A stretch of DNA of 64,000 nucleotides from Clostridia bacterium (lineage in GTDB: Bacteria > Bacillota > Clostridia > Oscillospirales > Acutalibacteraceae). Of this stretch, positions 52,017-61,494 are shown one piece after another. Under the pieces are notes generated by a model that did not search any database, was not told the origin of the DNA, and saw nothing but the letters and a program-made list of their open reading frames with translations. Each line of letters opens with the position of its first letter. The first letter of the stretch is position 1. The stretch is taken from assembly GCA_017521925.1 (NCBI GenBank), contig JAFXBG010000010.1:1-64000 (forward strand), given 5' to 3'. The position numbers and the translations under genes are program-made.

Positions 52017-53144
52017 ATGATTGTATATTACACAATGTTTCTCTACATTTATGTAATTGGCGTTTTGGGAAACAGTTATGTTAAAAAATATGGAACAAAA
52101 AGAAAATATAATAACGGCACGAATATGTTATTTGCAGTGTTAATCCTTGTTTTGCCGGTTATCTTTATTGGATTAAGAACCAACTATGTAGACACAAAGG
52201 GATATATTGCAGGATTTGAAAGTTTGCCTCTTGAATTTTCCTCTATTACTGCTAAATTTGAGAATTCCAGGGGTCCCGGATGGCTTGTTTATCAGTGGAT
52301 AATTAAGGCGTTTATTACAAAGAACCCTAATACGTTTTTGCTGGTTACAGCCATAATACAAGCGGGAGCATTAATGAAGTTTTATTACAAATATTCATCT
52401 GACTATATGTATAGTATGCTCCTTTTCTTTCTGTCGATGACTTTTGCATCAAGTATGATGAACGGAATACGGCAATATATGGCTGTAACATTAATTCTGT
52501 ATTTCGCTGACTATATATTTGATAAAAAGTATCTGAAGTTTTTGGTTGTTGTGCTTTTAGCATATTCCATTCATAATTCAGCTATTATATGGGCTGTTGC
52601 TGTTTTTATAGTACAAGGCAAGCCTTGGAATAAAAAGGTCCTTATATGTATTGCACTCGCAGTAGCAGCAATTATGTTTCTTGATAGGTTTACCAGCTTT
52701 TTGGAAGAGGGCTTATCGGATACCAATTATGCCGGTTATACGCAGCAGTTCACTAGTGACAACGGTTCTAATCCCATTCACACTTTAATCTATGCGGTGC
52801 CTATAGTTATTGCTTTTTGGAAGCGAAATCAAATTGCCGAACTGAATAACCGGACTATTGATATTCTGATAAATGTATCTATTCTCGCATTTGCTCTCAG
52901 TCTGGTTGCAAACTTTACCAGCGGAATACTTATAGGCAGAATGCCCGTGTATTTTTCTGTATTCAGTTATGCATTGTTCCCTTTGATGTTTGACAATGTA
53001 TTTAACGAAAAAGATAAGCGAATATTCAAGGTGTTATGTGGATTTGGCTATTTGTGCTATGCGATTTATTATATGTACAACGCATGGGGAGATATGGGTA
53101 TGCCGTATATAAGCGATGTGCTTGGTATCGACACATGGCATTAA
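52017..53144 (+). CDS. EpsG-family polysaccharide polymerase
   Basis: A 375-residue membrane protein with about ten hydrophobic segments. The FIGLRTNYVDTKGYIAGF motif after the second or third helix and the IRQYMAV segment are typical of the EpsG family. That family acts as a Wzy-like polymerase for repeat units. It is the only polymerase candidate in the visible operon. A flippase and chain-length regulator are not seen and may lie beyond the window. Confidence 0.88.
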   Translation: MIVYYTMFLYIYVIGVLGNSYVKKYGTKRKYNNGTNMLFAVLILVLPVIFIGLRTNYVDTKGYIAGFESLPLEFSSITAKFENSRGPGWLVYQWIIKAFITKNPNTFLLVTAIIQAGALMKFYYKYSSDYMYSMLLFFLSMTFASSMMNGIRQYMAVTLILYFADYIFDKKYLKFLVVVLLAYSIHNSAIIWAVAVFIVQGKPWNKKVLICIALAVAAIMFLDRFTSFLEEGLSDTNYAGYTQQFTSDNGSNPIHTLIYAVPIVIAFWKRNQIAELNNRTIDILINVSILAFALSLVANFTSGILIGRMPVYFSVFSYALFPLMFDNVFNEKDKRIFKVLCGFGYLCYAIYYMYNAWGDMGMPYISDVLGIDTWH

Positions 53145-53171
53145 TAAAAATAATATACTAGGAGTTACTTT

Positions 53172-53951
53172 ATGAAAGTTGTATTATTAGCAGGAGGATA
53201 CGGAACACGTATTTCTGAAGAAAGTCATCTTAAACCTAAGCCTATGATTGAAATTGGCGGATATCCTATTTTGTGGCATATTATGAAGATGTATTCAAGC
53301 TACGGATATAATGATTTTGTTATTTGCTGCGGATATAAGGGTTATGTAATAAAAGAGTATTTTGCCAACTATTATCTTTATAATAGTGACATTACTTTTG
53401 ATTTTACCGATGAAAACAGAATGACAATTCACAACAACGTAGCCGAGCCGTGGAAAGTAACTCTTGTGGACACAGGACTTAATACTATGACAGGCGGCAG
53501 AATTAAGCGTGTAAAGGACTTTATAGGAAATGAGCCCTTTATGCTTACATACGGCGACGGTGTGTCTGATGTTAATATCAGAGAGCTTGTTGAGTTTCAT
53601 AAAAGCCACGGAAAAATGGCTACAATTTCCGTTTGTCAGCCAAACAACAGATTTGGTGTTGTAGATATTGGTGAAAACAACGAAATCAAGGATTTCAGAG
53701 AAAAAACCAAGGAAGACGGCGACTGGATAAACGCAGGTTTTATGGTGCTAGAGCCTGAGATTATTGATTTAATTGAAGACGACAGTACTGTATTTGAAAG
53801 ATTTCCTTTGGAAGAAGCTACACGCAGAAATCAGCTTTGTGCTTATAAGCATATGGGATTCTGGCAGTGTATGGATACAATGCGTGACAAACAAAAGCTT
53901 GAGGAACTCTGGAACAGCGGTAATACACCGTGGAAGGTGTGGGATAAATGA
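53172..53951 (+). CDS. rfbF: Glucose-1-phosphate cytidylyltransferase
   Basis: A 259-residue nucleotidyltransferase with LLAGGYGTRISEESHLKPKPM (split over 6-26), WHIMKMYSSYG and TYGDGVSDV. It forms CDP-glucose, the first step of CDP-6-deoxyhexose synthesis. AGGAGTT precedes the ATG. The 3' end overlaps rfbG by 4 bp. Confidence 0.95.
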   Translation: MKVVLLAGGYGTRISEESHLKPKPMIEIGGYPILWHIMKMYSSYGYNDFVICCGYKGYVIKEYFANYYLYNSDITFDFTDENRMTIHNNVAEPWKVTLVDTGLNTMTGGRIKRVKDFIGNEPFMLTYGDGVSDVNIRELVEFHKSHGKMATISVCQPNNRFGVVDIGENNEIKDFREKTKEDGDWINAGFMVLEPEIIDLIEDDSTVFERFPLEEATRRNQLCAYKHMGFWQCMDTMRDKQKLEELWNSGNTPWKVWDK

Positions 53952-55021
53952 CAATGTCAGATTTTTTTAAAGGGAAAAAGGTGCTTGTGACCGGTCATAC
54001 AGGTTTTAAGGGGTCATGGCTTTGCCGTATACTTCTGATGCTTGGTGCTGATGTAACAGGCTATTCTTTGGAAGCACCTACAAATCCCAGCCTTTTTGAT
54101 ATTTGTGAAGTAGAAAACAGAATGAATTCCATAATCGGCGATGTGCGTGACCTTGATAAAATGAAAGAGGTGTTTTTGCAGGTACAGCCTGAAATAGTGC
54201 TTCACCTTGCTGCACAGCCCTTGGTAAGAGATTCATATAAGCTTCCTGTTTACACCTATGAAACAAACGTAATGGGAACTGTTAACATTATGGAATGCGT
54301 ACGACTTAATCCTTGCGTTAAATCATTTTTAAATGTAACAACAGATAAGGTCTATCAGAATAATGAATGGGAGTGGGGTTATCGTGAAAACGAGCCTCTT
54401 GACGGATTTGACCCCTATTCAAACAGCAAGTCTTGCTCAGAGTTGGTTACGCATAGTTATAAAAACAGCTTTTTTGCAGATAAACGAACTGCGATATCTA
54501 CTGCCAGAGCAGGTAATGTTATCGGTGGAGGAGATTTCGCAACAGACAGGATTATCCCTGACTGTGTAAGAGCAGCTGAAAAGGGTGAAACAATTATTGT
54601 CAGAAATCCTTATTCAACAAGACCTTATCAGCATGTGCTTGAACCTTTGTTTGCGTATCTTATGATTGCTCAGAAACAGTACGAAGATATAAATTATGAG
54701 GGATATTATAATGTAGGTCCTGATGAGTGCGATTGCGTTACAACAGGAGAGCTGGTTAACATTTTTTGCGAAAAGTTCGGTAACTCAATAAGCTGGAAAG
54801 ATGTATCAGAAGAAAATGCACCTCATGAAGCAAATTTCTTGAAGCTTGATTGTTCAAAGCTTAAGAGAACCTTTGGCTGGCGTCCTACCTGGTCAATAAA
54901 TAAGACGGTAGAACAGGTTGTTGAATGGACAAAGGTGTATTTTGAAAAGGGTAATATAGCTGAAATTATGGACAAGCAGATTTCAGACTTTATTGCTGAT
55001 TCTGAGAAAAATCAGATGTAA
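53948..55021 (+). CDS. rfbG: CDP-glucose 4,6-dehydratase
   Basis: A 357-residue SDR enzyme. The NAD motif TGHTGFKGSWL (about 17-27), the catalytic YSNSK (tyrosine near 156) and HVLEPLFAYL identify RfbG. It converts CDP-glucose to CDP-4-keto-6-deoxyglucose. It overlaps rfbF. A second in-frame ATG two codons later is possible. Confidence 0.94.
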   Translation: MTMSDFFKGKKVLVTGHTGFKGSWLCRILLMLGADVTGYSLEAPTNPSLFDICEVENRMNSIIGDVRDLDKMKEVFLQVQPEIVLHLAAQPLVRDSYKLPVYTYETNVMGTVNIMECVRLNPCVKSFLNVTTDKVYQNNEWEWGYRENEPLDGFDPYSNSKSCSELVTHSYKNSFFADKRTAISTARAGNVIGGGDFATDRIIPDCVRAAEKGETIIVRNPYSTRPYQHVLEPLFAYLMIAQKQYEDINYEGYYNVGPDECDCVTTGELVNIFCEKFGNSISWKDVSEENAPHEANFLKLDCSKLKRTFGWRPTWSINKTVEQVVEWTKVYFEKGNIAEIMDKQISDFIADSEKNQM

Positions 55022-55037
55022 AATCGGGGTGACAACT

Positions 55038-55952
55038 TTGAAAAGTGTAATAATCAGCGGTGCCAACGGATTTGTAGGCAGTTGGCTTGTAAAAGAAATG
55101 GTAAAAAACAATATAAATGTTCTTGCTCTGGATAAAGAAGGCTGTAACAATAATCTGCCTGAATCTCCTCTTGTCAGCTTTGTTCCTATGGACCTGGCTG
55201 ATGTTTCAATGCTTGGAGATAAAATTAAGAGCAATGAATATGATGTTTTCTATCATTTTGCTTGGGCAGGTTCAGCCGGAGAGGCAAGAACTGACGAAAA
55301 CTTACAGTTAAAAAATGCACTCTGGACAGCGGACTGTTTGCGCCTTGCCAAAGAGCTTGGCTGCAAGAAGTTTGTGTGTGCAGGAAGTATAATGGAAAAA
55401 GAAACCCTTGCTGCCGTTTATAATGCAGGTAACAAACCCGGTATGCCATATATTTACGGTGCGGGAAAAATGATAGCACATTGTATCTGCAAGCCTATTG
55501 CTGCTCAGATTGGTATTGACCTTGTATGGGCATATATTACCAATGCATACGGTGAAGGTGAAATTTCTCCCAGATTTGTAAATACTACCATTAGAAAAAT
55601 AATAAATAATGAGCCTTTACAGTTTACTTCTGCAACTCAGAACTATGATTTTGTTCATGTTGAAGATGTTGCCAGAGCTTTTTATGCTATTGGCGATAAA
55701 GGCAAAGGCTTTTGCGAGTATACAATTGGAAGTTCTAATGCAAGACCCCTTAAGGAGTTTATCATTGAAATGCAGCAGGCTTTAGCACCTGAGGCAGAGC
55801 TTGTTTTCGGTAATGTTCCTTTTACGGGAATCAATATGCCCTTAAGCGAGTTTGATACAACTGCAACTGAGGAGGATACAGGCTTTAAGGCTGAAATATC
55901 ATTTGCAGAAGGCGTCAGAAGAACAATGGAGTGGCTTAAGAGCCAAGGATAA
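55038..55952 (+). CDS. NAD-dependent epimerase/dehydratase (probable 4-ketoreductase)
   Basis: A 304-residue extended SDR with ISGANGFVGSWLVKEM (about 6-21), CAGS for the catalytic serine, and YIYGAGK (the YxxxK pair). The start is TTG at 55038, after GGGGTGAC; longer frames overlap rfbG. Its place between rfbG and an RmlC-like epimerase suggests it reduces the 4-keto group of a CDP-6-deoxyhexose. Exact stereochemistry is unknown. Confidence 0.85.
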   Translation: MKSVIISGANGFVGSWLVKEMVKNNINVLALDKEGCNNNLPESPLVSFVPMDLADVSMLGDKIKSNEYDVFYHFAWAGSAGEARTDENLQLKNALWTADCLRLAKELGCKKFVCAGSIMEKETLAAVYNAGNKPGMPYIYGAGKMIAHCICKPIAAQIGIDLVWAYITNAYGEGEISPRFVNTTIRKIINNEPLQFTSATQNYDFVHVEDVARAFYAIGDKGKGFCEYTIGSSNARPLKEFIIEMQQALAPEAELVFGNVPFTGINMPLSEFDTTATEEDTGFKAEISFAEGVRRTMEWLKSQG

Positions 55953-55994
55953 AAAATTCAGTTTTAATATTGAATTTATTATGGGGGATATACT

Positions 55995-56555
55995 ATGATT
56001 CAGAAATTCAGCTTTGAGAAAACAATATTTGATAATGCTTTTTTAATTAATCCTTTTGTGGCAACTGATGAAAGAGGTGCATTTATCAAGGATTATTCAC
56101 AGGAAGTTTTTGAACAGAACGGCATTGATCATGAGTTAAAGGAAGTTTTTTACACAGTTTCCAAGAAGGGTGTAATCAGAGCAATGCACTTTCAGAAGGT
56201 TATGCAGCAACCAAAGCTTGTACGTTGTGTTAGCGGACACGTTTATGATGTTATTGCAGATTTACGTCCCGGTTCCCCCACTTTTGGCAAGTGGCAAGGC
56301 TTTGACTTAACAGGAGAAAACCACAAGTGCCTTTATATCCCCAAAGAGTTTGCACACGGATATCTGGTTATTGAAGATTCTGTTGTTTCTTACAAATGTG
56401 CAGAAAAATTCTACGGTGAGCATGACACAGGTATTATGTACAATGACCCTGACCTGGCAATTGACTGGCCCTTGGAGCTTGTAAATAACGAGATTATTTT
56501 ATCCGATAAGGACAAGACCTTACAGTCATTTGCAGAATTTAAGAAAACTCTTTAA
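55995..56555 (+). CDS. RmlC-like sugar 3,5-epimerase (dTDP-4-dehydrorhamnose 3,5-epimerase family)
   Basis: A 186-residue cupin of the RmlC family with DERGAFIKDYSQEVF (about 25-39), VIRAMHFQ with the catalytic histidine, DLRPGSPTFGKW and IPKEFAHGYLV. Beside rfbF and rfbG it probably epimerises CDP-4-keto-6-deoxyglucose at C3 and/or C5 rather than a dTDP sugar. No rmlA, rmlB or rmlD is present. GGGGGAT precedes the ATG. Confidence 0.88.
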   Translation: MIQKFSFEKTIFDNAFLINPFVATDERGAFIKDYSQEVFEQNGIDHELKEVFYTVSKKGVIRAMHFQKVMQQPKLVRCVSGHVYDVIADLRPGSPTFGKWQGFDLTGENHKCLYIPKEFAHGYLVIEDSVVSYKCAEKFYGEHDTGIMYNDPDLAIDWPLELVNNEIILSDKDKTLQSFAEFKKTL

Positions 56556-56572
56556 AGTCAGGGGAACGGATA

Positions 56573-57712
56573 ATGAGCAGAAAGATAAAAGTTGCTTACA
56601 TAGTTCACGGTTTAGGTGCTGAGGGAATTTCATCCTTTACGGTAAATTTAATGAGCAGACTTGATATGGACAAATACGATATATCTATAATTATGTCTGT
56701 AGATGATAACGGTGAGCCTCAGAAAAGAGAAGCAGAAGTAAAAGCTTTCGGTGTTAAGTTTTATAGAACCTGCGATTTACAAACAACCTCAAGAATAAAA
56801 AGGCACCTTGAACTTTTAGAAGAAATCTTAGTTAAAACCGGTCCGTATGATGCAGTTCATGTAAATATGGATATGTTAAACGGTCTTAATTTAAAGGTAG
56901 CAAAAAAAGCAGGAGTACCTGTAAGAATTTCCCATAGCCATACTTCAGGCGGAAAGAGATATTCAAATCCTGTGAAAAATGTAGCGGTTAATTTTTACAG
57001 ATGCTTTATGAGACACCGTATAAATAAATATGCTACTCACAGAATCGGCTGTTCTGATTTTGCCAACAGCTATTTGTACAATAACTATGAATCCCACGTG
57101 GTGATTAATGGCATTGATACAAATAAGTTTTTGGAAACAAATGTGGATATCAAAGAATGCAGAGCCAGTTTAAAAGTACCAGAAAATAACAAGATTATTG
57201 TAGCTGTTGCTCGTATTGAAGAAATAAAAAATCCCTTTTATACCGTAAAAATCATAAGTGAACTAGCAAAAATCAGAGATGATTTTACTTTTGTCTGGAT
57301 TGGTGACGGCCATCTCAGAAAAGATATGGAGAAGTGTGTTTCTGAGAATAATCTTAATGATAAATATTTATTTGCAGGAATACGTACAGATGTACCTCAG
57401 ATTCTGAAATGTGCGGATATATTTTTGTTGCCGTCATTAAGAGAGGGGTTGCCTATTTCTGCAGTTGAAGCACAGTGCTCAGGTTGTGATTGTGTTATAG
57501 CCGATACGGTAACAAGACTGGTTGACGGCGGTAAATGCACATTTTTACCCATTGGTGAAAATGATACAGTTAAATGGGCAGAAAAAATCAACGAATTATT
57601 AGATGCTGAAAAGACTGTTCTTTCTGAGGCTACAATCAGCAATTTTGATGTTCAGACAATGGCAGACAGAGTGGCTGAATTTTACGATTTAGCAAAACTG
57701 CAAAAACAATAA
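56573..57712 (+). CDS. Glycosyltransferase family 4 (EpsF-like)
   Basis: A 379-residue GT-B enzyme: VAYIVHGLGAEGISSFTVNLM at the N-terminus, ISHSHTSGGKR near residue 123, then VARIEEIKNPF and the REGLPISAVEAQ donor-site motif. EpsF-type enzymes extend exopolysaccharide repeat units at the membrane. GGGGAACGG precedes the ATG; short gaps tie it to both neighbours. Confidence 0.9.
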   Translation: MSRKIKVAYIVHGLGAEGISSFTVNLMSRLDMDKYDISIIMSVDDNGEPQKREAEVKAFGVKFYRTCDLQTTSRIKRHLELLEEILVKTGPYDAVHVNMDMLNGLNLKVAKKAGVPVRISHSHTSGGKRYSNPVKNVAVNFYRCFMRHRINKYATHRIGCSDFANSYLYNNYESHVVINGIDTNKFLETNVDIKECRASLKVPENNKIIVAVARIEEIKNPFYTVKIISELAKIRDDFTFVWIGDGHLRKDMEKCVSENNLNDKYLFAGIRTDVPQILKCADIFLLPSLREGLPISAVEAQCSGCDCVIADTVTRLVDGGKCTFLPIGENDTVKWAEKINELLDAEKTVLSEATISNFDVQTMADRVAEFYDLAKLQKQ

Positions 57713-57742
57713 AGATGTATTAAATCTCCTGTGAGGTATGTT

Positions 57743-58801
57743 ATGGATAACCCTAAAATCAGTGTCATAATTTCAATATATAACGGCGAAAATGATGTTC
57801 ATATTATGCTGGATTCTTTAATCGCCCAGTCCTTTGAAGATATAGAATACATTTTAATTGATAACGGTTCTGAAGATAACACAAGAGCCGTATGCCAGAG
57901 TTATGCTGACAGGGACAAAAGATTCAGGGTTGAAGTTATCGAAAAGAATATAGGATATATAAGAGCCAGAAATGTAGGTCTTACACTTGCAAAAGGTGAA
58001 TATATCACCTTTGCCGATGCCGATGATTTCTTATCTGAAGATGCTTATAGGATTATGTATGATGCGGTAAGTAAATCTGACGCAGATATGCTTATTGCGC
58101 CTTATAATCTTGTTTATCCTAAGGGAGAAATTGTAAATAAACCTACAAATCTGGCCACAGGTACTTACAATAAAGAAAAAATAGAAGAGCTTTTATTGCC
58201 TGCTTTTTTCGGCGGTGGTAAAGACAGAGTAAGAATAGAAGGCTTTATGTGGCGAATGCTTTTCAGGCGTGAAATAGTAGAAAAAACAAAAAATATATTT
58301 TACGAAGAGGCAAAGCCTAAAGAAGACCAGATTTTCAATCAACTTCATTCAATTAATTGTGAAAGAATTGAGGTTATAGATTATCCTGTTTATAACTACA
58401 TAATCAACGAAAATTCGGTAACCGCAAAAATTACGTTAGCCTTTGACTATAAAGATGTCTGGAATAAAAATTTGTTTTTGTTTGACAAAAGCACAACAAA
58501 TGCTAAAAGAACTGATGTTTATGAAAAGTTGGAAAAAAGCATATGTCTTAACATTTATGAGACGGTATATACAATGGTTATAAATACTGCAAAAACTGTA
58601 AAATTTTGTGATATTAAAAGGGTTGCAAAAGATTTTGAAAAGCTATTCGATTGCGAATATGTAAAGGTAATGTATAAAAATTTATGCGGTGTCAAAAACT
58701 CTTTCGTCGATAAAATGATAATGAGTGCAGTTAATAAGAACAAATACAGATTTATGTTTGTAAAGATTAAAGTTTTACAAAAACTTCGCGGAGGGCACTG
58801 A
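57743..58801 (+). CDS. Glycosyltransferase family 2
   Basis: A 352-residue GT-A enzyme with ISVIISIYNGENDVHIML, DNGSEDNTRAV and the FADADDFL metal motif near residue 92. The ATG at 57743 follows GTGAGG; the in-frame GTG at 57731 overlaps that Shine-Dalgarno. Acceptor and donor are unknown. It is directly followed by the MptE-like gene. Confidence 0.9.
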   Translation: MDNPKISVIISIYNGENDVHIMLDSLIAQSFEDIEYILIDNGSEDNTRAVCQSYADRDKRFRVEVIEKNIGYIRARNVGLTLAKGEYITFADADDFLSEDAYRIMYDAVSKSDADMLIAPYNLVYPKGEIVNKPTNLATGTYNKEKIEELLLPAFFGGGKDRVRIEGFMWRMLFRREIVEKTKNIFYEEAKPKEDQIFNQLHSINCERIEVIDYPVYNYIINENSVTAKITLAFDYKDVWNKNLFLFDKSTTNAKRTDVYEKLEKSICLNIYETVYTMVINTAKTVKFCDIKRVAKDFEKLFDCEYVKVMYKNLCGVKNSFVDKMIMSAVNKNKYRFMFVKIKVLQKLRGGH

Positions 58802-58802
58802 T

Positions 58803-59606
58803 ATGGGAATTAAGAGTTTTCTTCAGAATAACAAGGTGATTTCGCCTATAGTGTGGAAAATATTTCATAAAAAGCAGGCAGATACTGAGTATAAAAACAA
58901 TAAAGCACTTTGCGACAGACTGCTTAAGATTAAGGATGCTCACAAGGGCGAAAAATGCTTTATTATCGGTACAGGTCCCAGTCTGACTGCAGAAGATCTG
59001 AATGTATTAAAAGCCAATAACATTCCTTGTTTTGGTACACACAGAATTTTCACCACTTTTGAATCAACAAAGTGGAGACCTACATATTACGTAGCGCAGG
59101 ATTTTGCTCTTATTAAAAACAATATTGACAATATTAAGAATATTGAAGCAGAAGTTAAGATATTGCCTGCATATTTTGCTGATGTATTTGGCAATGACGA
59201 AAAAATTATGTACTATGTTTTAAGGGAATATGCAGACAGTGCCAAAAAGATTCACTTCAGCTCAAAAATAAATAAGTATATTTCTCAGGGTTTCACTGTA
59301 GCATATGCCTCTATCCAGCTGGCTGTATGGATGGGCTTCAGTGAAATTTATATGCTTGGTGTTGACCACAACTACTCAACTTATCTGTCCAAAGACAATA
59401 AAGTTGTAAACACCTCGGCTAAGAATAACTATTTTGGAAACGAAAATTATGTTTGCGACAATCTTCCAAGACTTGATGATTCATCAAGGGGTTATCTTAA
59501 GGCTAAAGAATACTGTGATGCACACAACGTAAAAATATTCAATGCAACCCGCGGCGGAAAACTTGAGGTTTTCCCGAGGGTTGATTTTGATAAGTTGTTT
59601 AAGTGA
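58803..59606 (+). CDS. MptE-like (DUF115) protein of the polysaccharide operon
   Basis: A 267-residue protein. CFIIGTGPSLTAEDLNVLK (about 53-71) and YMLGVDHNYS match the 6-hydroxymethylpterin diphosphokinase MptE-like/DUF115 fold. In motility and surface-glycan loci such proteins are thought to be glycosyltransferases or sugar-transfer partners rather than pterin kinases. Its position among glycosyltransferases supports that reading, but the reaction is unknown. Confidence 0.8.
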   Translation: MGIKSFLQNNKVISPIVWKIFHKKQADTEYKNNKALCDRLLKIKDAHKGEKCFIIGTGPSLTAEDLNVLKANNIPCFGTHRIFTTFESTKWRPTYYVAQDFALIKNNIDNIKNIEAEVKILPAYFADVFGNDEKIMYYVLREYADSAKKIHFSSKINKYISQGFTVAYASIQLAVWMGFSEIYMLGVDHNYSTYLSKDNKVVNTSAKNNYFGNENYVCDNLPRLDDSSRGYLKAKEYCDAHNVKIFNATRGGKLEVFPRVDFDKLFK

Positions 59607-59622
59607 AACAAATGGAGGCAAA

Positions 59623-60723
59623 ATGGGAAAACTTTCAGGTTCCGTTAGTACTTCAGGCAGAGTAGAGTGGGTGGATATTGCAAAGGGTATTGGTATTATT
59701 TTGGTGATTATCGGTCATTTAGGTGTACCTTATACTGATTTGTGGATATATACCTTTCATATGCCGTTGTTTTTCTTTTTATCCGGTGTTGTATTTTCGG
59801 GTATAAAATATAAATTCAAAGTATTTTTGGTAAAGCGGATAAAGGCACTTGTTATTCCTTACTTTGCTTTGAGTTTTGGTATATTTTTGTTTTTTACATT
59901 TCTTTATGTTTATCATGACAAAACAGGTACAACCCCACCATACTTTGTAAGAGGTGCCCTTGATACACCTGTCAATATGTTTGTTAAGTTCCTCGTTCAG
60001 AGGGGTTACTGTACTGTCTGGTTTTTAGCTTGTCTTTTTGTTGCTGAAATTATTTTTTATTTCGTTTCAAAGGCAGCAAAGAGAAATCTGATTGTAATGT
60101 CAGCGATATCTTCTGCAATTTGTATAGGCGGGCTTGTATATTACCGACTTGGCGGCACCACACTTCCTTGGAATATTGATACTGCATTGATTGCTCAGTT
60201 CTTTATGTGTATGGGATATCTGTTTTCAAACAGCACATCTCTTACTAAGTTCAGGGAAATTATTACCGTTAACGCCTCAAATCCTGTACGATGTATAATG
60301 GCAGTTTTGTTTTTGGCAATTAATGTTATTAGCGGATTTGCATCACTGAGGCTGTCAGGAAAATCCGTAAATATGTCTATCGGAGATTATGGTTTTGAGC
60401 CCTTATCTTTTATTTCTGCACTAGCGGGAATTTTATTTATCATAACAGTTGCTTCAATGATAAAATCCCGTTTTTTTTCTTATCTGGGCAGAAATACCAT
60501 GCTTGTTTTTGCGTGGCATTCACGAATTGTGATTATAGCTTTAAATTATCTGTATCTGGCAATCGGTATTTTCCAAAGCGACGGTTTTATCATTCGCTGT
60601 ATATATGGTGTTGTCACGACAATAACTATATTGGCAATTCTTATGCCGCTGGATTATTTAATACAAAGAAGCTTTCTTAGTTTTATGGTTGGACGAAAAA
60701 GAATAAAATTCAAGGAGAAATAA
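59623..60723 (+). CDS. Acyltransferase family 3 membrane protein
   Basis: A 366-residue integral membrane protein with about ten helices. The N-terminal signature VEWVDIAKGIGIILVIIGHLG contains the conserved histidine. FHMPLFFFLSG follows. Family members O-acetylate or otherwise acylate exported polysaccharides. The ATG at 59623 follows GGAGGC; the longer frame overlaps the previous gene. Confidence 0.9.
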   Translation: MGKLSGSVSTSGRVEWVDIAKGIGIILVIIGHLGVPYTDLWIYTFHMPLFFFLSGVVFSGIKYKFKVFLVKRIKALVIPYFALSFGIFLFFTFLYVYHDKTGTTPPYFVRGALDTPVNMFVKFLVQRGYCTVWFLACLFVAEIIFYFVSKAAKRNLIVMSAISSAICIGGLVYYRLGGTTLPWNIDTALIAQFFMCMGYLFSNSTSLTKFREIITVNASNPVRCIMAVLFLAINVISGFASLRLSGKSVNMSIGDYGFEPLSFISALAGILFIITVASMIKSRFFSYLGRNTMLVFAWHSRIVIIALNYLYLAIGIFQSDGFIIRCIYGVVTTITILAILMPLDYLIQRSFLSFMVGRKRIKFKEK

Positions 60724-60725
60724 TT

Positions 60726-61463
60726 ATGAAAATCATTGGAGTAATTCCCGCAAGATATAAAAGCTCAAGATTCCCCGGCAAGCCCCTTGCCGATATCTGT
60801 GGTAAACCTATGATATGGTGGGTATATAATCAGGCAAAAAAAGTTGAGGACTTTGATGCGGTTTATGTAGCAACTGATGATGAGCGTATTGAAAAAGCAT
60901 GCAAAGAAAATGACATAAACGTTATTATGACTTCTGACGAGCATAAAACAGGTACTGACAGAATAGGCGAGGTTGCAAGAAAAATCCCTGCTGATTTATA
61001 CGTAAATATTCAGGGTGACGAGCCTCTTATTGAGCCTGAAACCATTGTGCAGGCTATTAAGCCTTTTTATGATAACCCTGATTTACAGATTACAAACCTT
61101 ATGACAAAAATTGATGACCCTGTAGACGTTATTAATTTTACTGTTCCAAAGGTTATTACCAATGCAGAAAACATCGGTATCTATCTTACCAGAAGTACAG
61201 CACCTTACCCCAAAGGAAGACTTGATTACAGTTACTATAAGCAGGTGTGCGTGTACGGATTTAAGCCTGAAGCCCTTGATTTTTACTGCAAATCTCCCAG
61301 AGGTAAAATTGAGTCAATAGAAGATATTGAGATTTTACGTTTTATTGAAAACGGTTACAAAGTTCAGTATATTGAGGTTGACTCTGAGACAATTGCGGTT
61401 GATACCCAGAATGATCTTGAAAAGGTAAACAAATACATTAAGGATAACAATATAACTATCTGA
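60726..61463 (+). CDS. kdsB: 3-deoxy-manno-octulosonate cytidylyltransferase-like enzyme (KdsB family)
   Basis: A 245-residue CMP-sugar synthetase. Motifs are VIPARYKSSRFPGKPL (6-21), VATDDERI, TGTDRIGE and VNIQGDEPLI, all as in KdsB. It activates Kdo or a similar 3-deoxy-2-keto acid as the CMP derivative. Gram-positive cells lack lipid A, so here it probably activates an acidic capsular sugar. kdsA and kdsD are not seen; an aldolase and a HAD phosphatase follow. AAGGAG precedes the ATG. Confidence 0.92.
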   Translation: MKIIGVIPARYKSSRFPGKPLADICGKPMIWWVYNQAKKVEDFDAVYVATDDERIEKACKENDINVIMTSDEHKTGTDRIGEVARKIPADLYVNIQGDEPLIEPETIVQAIKPFYDNPDLQITNLMTKIDDPVDVINFTVPKVITNAENIGIYLTRSTAPYPKGRLDYSYYKQVCVYGFKPEALDFYCKSPRGKIESIEDIEILRFIENGYKVQYIEVDSETIAVDTQNDLEKVNKYIKDNNITI

Positions 61464-61494
61464 TTTAGCTTTTGCAAAAGGCAGGAATAATTTT

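Noticed and set aside
55995..56555. Assignment as a dTDP-rhamnose rmlC gene
   Set aside because: No rmlA, rmlB or rmlD is present and the neighbours are CDP-sugar enzymes, so the nucleotide carrier is probably CDP.
60726..61463. Lipopolysaccharide synthesis in a Gram-negative organism because of kdsB
   Set aside because: The spoIIA operon, T-box leader, dockerins and absence of any lipid A or Kdo transferase gene point to a Firmicute; capsule use is more likely.
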